Of a stretch of DNA of 64,000 bases, positions 61,309-64,000 are shown piece by piece. A program made the translations under genes and the position numbers. The notes beneath the pieces are model-generated. The model was not told where the DNA came from and did not search any database. It was given only the letters and a program-made list of their open reading frames with translations. Each line of letters begins with the position of its first letter. Position 1 is the stretch's first letter. Origin of the DNA: Microbacterium sp. H83 (GTDB lineage: Bacteria; Actinomycetota; Actinomycetes; Actinomycetales; Microbacteriaceae); assembly GCF_001650405.1 (NCBI RefSeq), contig NZ_LWCU01000001.1, positions 152,311-216,310 of the forward strand, written 5' to 3'.

Positions 61309-62477
61309 GGGGACTCCACGGGTGTCGGGTCGGACTCGGCACCCGCCGCAGATCTCTTGCGACGGGAAGGCATCAGGGTGATGACGAGGCAGGCGGCGAT
61401 GCCCACGACGCCGAAGGCGACGCCCGGCAGATACTGGCCGGGCCAGTCCTCCCTGGCGCCCACGTACATCAGGAGTACGGCGAACGAGATGATGGCCGTC
61501 CACGCGTAGAAGATGAGCACCGCGTCGCGGTCGCGGTGCCCGAGGTCGAGCATCCGATGATGCAGATGCTTGCGATCGGGCGAGAACGGGGACTTGCCGG
61601 CGTTCATGCGCCGCAGCACCGCGAGTCCGAAGTCGAGCAGCGGGAGCAGCACGACCAGCAGCGGGAGCAGGATCGGGATGAACGCACCGAGCAGCTGCGA
61701 TCGTCCCAGCCGCTCCAGGTCGAGCGCGGAGGGCTCGAGCTGGCCGGTGACGGCGATCGCGGACGTGGCCATCAGGAGGCCCAGCACGAGCGCGCCCGAA
61801 TCGCCCATGAAGAGCTTCGCCGGACTCCAGTTGAACGGAAGGAAGCCGAGGCAGGCGCCGATGAGGACGGCGGCCAGGAAGGAGGCGAGGTTGAAGTAGC
61901 TCGACGCTCCGGTGTCACGCGTGAGGATGTAGCTGTAGGCGAAGAAGACGCCGTTGGCGATCAGGCAGACGCCCGCCACCAGTCCGTCGAGGCCGTCGAT
62001 GAAATTCACGGCGTTCATGACGATGACGATGGCGAACATCGTGATCGTGATGCTCAGCCAGCTCGAGAAGACGATCAGATCCCCGAAGGGCAGCGAGAGG
62101 ATCTGCAGGCCCCCGCCGACCGTGATCACCCCTGCGGCGAGGAACTGGGCGCCGAGCTTGATCATCCAGTCCAGATCCCACAGGTCGTCCACGACGCCGA
62201 TGATCGCGATGAGCAGCGACGCGGCGAGGATCGACCACATCGTCTGCGGCGGCATCCACATCGTCGCGAAGAACGGGTTCGCGGCCGAGACGCCGATGGC
62301 CGCCGCGATGCCGAGGAAGATCGCGACCCCGCCGAGGCGCGGGGTCGGGGTCTTGTGGACGTCGCGCTCGCGGATCGCCGGGTACAGCTTGTACCGCAGG
62401 CTCAGCCGCCAGACCGCCCAGGTCAGTGCGAACGTGATCGCGGCGGTGAGGATGACCGTGAAGAGGTACTGCTTCAC
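61305..62477 (-). CDS. wecA: Undecaprenyl-phosphate GlcNAc/MurNAc-1-phosphate transferase family (WecA-like)
   Basis: A 390-residue polytopic enzyme with about 11 membrane helices that transfers a sugar-1-phosphate to undecaprenyl phosphate. TPRLGGVAIFLG, GVVDDLWDLDWMIKL, the NFIDGLDGLVAGV catalytic loop, LFMGDSGAL and HLHHRMLDLGH are family motifs. It starts wall-polymer or teichoic/arabinogalactan-like glycan synthesis. The GTG at 62477 is the start because it overlaps the tsaC stop by GTGA; longer open sequence upstream is the complement frame of tsaC. The neighbours prmC and tsaC are conserved in other Actinobacteria. Confidence 0.94.
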   Translation of the reverse strand: MKQYLFTVILTAAITFALTWAVWRLSLRYKLYPAIRERDVHKTPTPRLGGVAIFLGIAAAIGVSAANPFFATMWMPPQTMWSILAASLLIAIIGVVDDLWDLDWMIKLGAQFLAAGVITVGGGLQILSLPFGDLIVFSSWLSITITMFAIVIVMNAVNFIDGLDGLVAGVCLIANGVFFAYSYILTRDTGASSYFNLASFLAAVLIGACLGFLPFNWSPAKLFMGDSGALVLGLLMATSAIAVTGQLEPSALDLERLGRSQLLGAFIPILLPLLVVLLPLLDFGLAVLRRMNAGKSPFSPDRKHLHHRMLDLGHRDRDAVLIFYAWTAIISFAVLLMYVGAREDWPGQYLPGVAFGVVGIAACLVITLMPSRRKRSAAGAESDPTPVESP

Positions 62478-63187
62478 GAATCCTCGTCCGCGTCCGTCGG
62501 CCGCTCCTCGAACTCCGGTTCGAGCAGGTCGCCCAGCACCTCCGCGAGACGCTCGCGGCCGATCGCACCCTCCCGGAGGATGCGGATGCCGCCCGCGACC
62601 GTCTCGGAGCCGCGGGAGACGAGGGAGGTCGCGTCGACGATCGTCGAGGCGACTCCCTGGCCGGCGGCGCCGTCCGCGAGATACACGGCCACGCTGTCGC
62701 CCAGCATCCGCTCGGCATCCTCCGCGGACGTCGCGGAGGGCTGCCCGGTCAGGTTGGCGCTCGACACCGCGAGCGGTCCCGTCTCGGCGAGGAGCTCGAG
62801 TGCGACGCGTCCCTGCGGCATGCGCACCGCCACCGTGCCCGCGGTCTCCCCCAGATCCCACACCAGCGACGGTTGGGCCGGGAGGACGATGGTCAGGCCG
62901 CCGGGCCAGAACACGTCGACGAGCCGTTGCACGGGCTCCGGCACGAACTCGGCGAGGGCGACGAGCGTCTCCTTGGTGCCGATCAGGACGGGCGGCGGCT
63001 GATCGCGGCCGCGCCCCTTCGCATCGAGCAGTCGCTGGACCGCAGCCGGGGAGAACGCGTCGGCGGCGACGCCGTAGACGGTGTCGGTGGGCATCACGAT
63101 GAGGTCGCCGCGGCGGATCGCCTGGCGCGCGTGACGCATTCCGGCGAGGAGCTGATCCTCGTCGCCGCAATCGAAGATGGAGGACAT
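62474..63187 (-). CDS. tsaC: L-threonylcarbamoyladenylate synthase
   Basis: A 237-residue Sua5/YciO/YrdC protein that makes threonylcarbamoyl-AMP for tRNA t6A37. GDLIVMPTDTVYGVAADAFSP, KGRGRDQPPPVLIG, VFWPGGLTIVLP and GPLAVSSANLTGQPS are conserved. It lacks the extra Sua5 domain. TAGAAT lies nine bases before the ATG, so the leader would be very short if that is the -10. It is coupled to wecA by overlap and follows prmC. Confidence 0.95.
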   Translation of the reverse strand: MSSIFDCGDEDQLLAGMRHARQAIRRGDLIVMPTDTVYGVAADAFSPAAVQRLLDAKGRGRDQPPPVLIGTKETLVALAEFVPEPVQRLVDVFWPGGLTIVLPAQPSLVWDLGETAGTVAVRMPQGRVALELLAETGPLAVSSANLTGQPSATSAEDAERMLGDSVAVYLADGAAGQGVASTIVDATSLVSRGSETVAGGIRILREGAIGRERLAEVLGDLLEPEFEERPTDADEDS

Positions 63188-63235
63188 GACGATCCGATTC
63201 TAGCCGTGCGGTCTCTGTGCGCCGGGTGAGGACGC

Positions 63236-64000
63236 TCAGGGGCGCAGCGCGGTCGTCGCGCGATCGCGCGACGTGAGATCCCGATGGGTCGCGGCGGCGC
63301 GCCAGCCGTCGCGGGTGAGGATGCTGCGGATCGCCTCGCCCTGCAGCTCCCCGTGCTCGATCACGAGCAGTCCCCCCGGACGCAGCAGCTCCTGCGCACG
63401 GGTGCTGAGCACGCGCACGACATCGAGTCCGTCCTCGCCGCCGTACAGCGCCATCGCCGGGTCGAACAGCCGCACCTCGGGATCTCGCGGCACCGCGGCG
63501 TCGGGGACGTACGGGGGGTTGGAGATGACCACGGACGCCGTGCCGTCGAGCTCCCGGAACGCGTGCCCGAGATCATCGTGGACGAGCGTGATGTTCGCCG
63601 CCTGCGCGGTGTTGCGCAGCGCCCACGGATAGGCGTCGGGAGAGAGCTCGGCCGCGAAGATCCGGGAGTGCGGGACCTCCGTCGCCATCGCCAGGGCGAT
63701 CGCCCCGCTGCCGGTGCCCAGATCGACGCCGATCGGCGCCGGCTCTCCGGCGCCCAGGAGGCCGTCGATCGCGAACTGCACGACCGTCTCGGTCTCGGGG
63801 CGCGGGACGAAGACGCCCGGCCCGACCGCGAGCTCGAGGTGGCGGAACGGCGCGGTGCCGGTGATATGCTGCAGCGGCTCGCGGGCGGCCCGCCGTGCCA
63901 CGACCGTGTCCAACGACTCCGCGTCCTCTGCCTCCACCCGGTCGCCGCGGACGATCGCCGCCTGGATCTCTCCGCGGCGCATGTCGAGCACATGACCGGC
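63236..64000 (-). CDS. prmC: Peptide chain release factor N5-glutamine methyltransferase (5' part outside window)
   Basis: The last 255 residues of PrmC, which methylates the Gln of the GGQ motif in release factors. IGVDLGTGSGAIALAMATEV is the SAM motif I, SNPPYVP (NPPY) the catalytic loop, and QHITGTAPFRHLELAVGPGVFVPRPETE the N-terminal region; the frame is still open at base 64000, reading AGHVLDMRRGE. Its normal neighbour prfA is expected outside the window. Probably the first or second gene of a unit running through tsaC to the ATP synthase genes. Confidence 0.95.
   Translation of the reverse strand, partial: AGHVLDMRRGEIQAAIVRGDRVEAEDAESLDTVVARRAAREPLQHITGTAPFRHLELAVGPGVFVPRPETETVVQFAIDGLLGAGEPAPIGVDLGTGSGAIALAMATEVPHSRIFAAELSPDAYPWALRNTAQAANITLVHDDLGHAFRELDGTASVVISNPPYVPDAAVPRDPEVRLFDPAMALYGGEDGLDVVRVLSTRAQELLRPGGLLVIEHGELQGEAIRSILTRDGWRAAATHRDLTSRDRATTALRP

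Noticed and set aside
62478..63170. N-terminal extension of the wecA frame
   Set aside because: This stretch is another frame of tsaC; WecA homology and the first membrane helix start at GTG 62477.

Overview
The window is very GC-rich and almost entirely coding. It looks like a chromosome segment from a high-GC actinobacterium of the family Microbacteriaceae, most likely Microbacterium or a close relative. The main reasons are the order nusA-ylxR-infB-rbfA, an F-type ATP synthase operon headed by prmC-tsaC-wecA and a small AtpI-like protein, the actinobacterial forms of PfkA, MutY and S9A oligopeptidase B, and many promoters of the TAnnnT type placed 6-7 bases before an ATG or GTG, as expected of leaderless mRNAs. 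I see no phage, insertion sequence, CRISPR array, tRNA or rRNA gene, and no gap above 300 bases.

Layout. 1-14.4 kb: end of an MFS exporter, YceI, an FKBP isomerase, a hydrolase and PrsW protease pair, a fumarylacetoacetase-fold enzyme, aspartate ammonia-lyase, a phosphoesterase facing a TetR regulator, a Pit phosphate transporter, oligopeptidase B, a frameshifted AbiEi-DUF559 gene and phosphofructokinase. 14.6-32.8 kb: a SNF2 helicase, ribF and truB with small membrane proteins, a lipoprotein, mutY, a large LuxR-type regulator, then rbfA, infB, ylxR and nusA, a LOG protein, a stress-type flavin-binding protein, proS and a PEP mutase-like enzyme. 32.9-47 kb: an RNB nuclease, an AlaX-like protein, SIMPL, ispG, a tryptophan-attenuated TrpE-TrpG fusion, rseP, the YcnI pair, a MurE-like ligase, dxr, an FKBP lipoprotein, plsC and osmC. 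47-53.7 kb: asparaginase, a lone FtsK/EccC-like ATPase with a PP2C phosphatase, a proline-rich membrane protein and YaaA. 53.8-64 kb: the complete ATP synthase operon (atpBEFHAGDC on the minus strand) and its upstream neighbours, ending inside prmC.

How genes work together. The dxr, rseP and ispG genes, often contiguous, are here separated by independently promoted genes. Several minus-strand genes are tightly coupled by 4-base GTGA overlaps (pit with its small membrane partner, ribF, truB, ispG with SIMPL, tsaC-wecA-AtpI-like). Most remaining genes are single units with their own leaderless promoter and a GC-rich hairpin terminator.

The most striking regulatory find is a classical ribosome-mediated tryptophan attenuator at 37057-37155: an 11-residue leader peptide with two adjacent Trp codons, mutually exclusive hairpins and a terminator with a T-run, in front of the TrpE-TrpG fusion. 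Its leader peptide itself appears to be translated from a leaderless mRNA. Others are a three-unit PHO box between pit and oligopeptidase B, a perfect 8+8 operator-like palindrome upstream of yceI, and two probable frameshifts (12.65 kb and about 40.95 kb).
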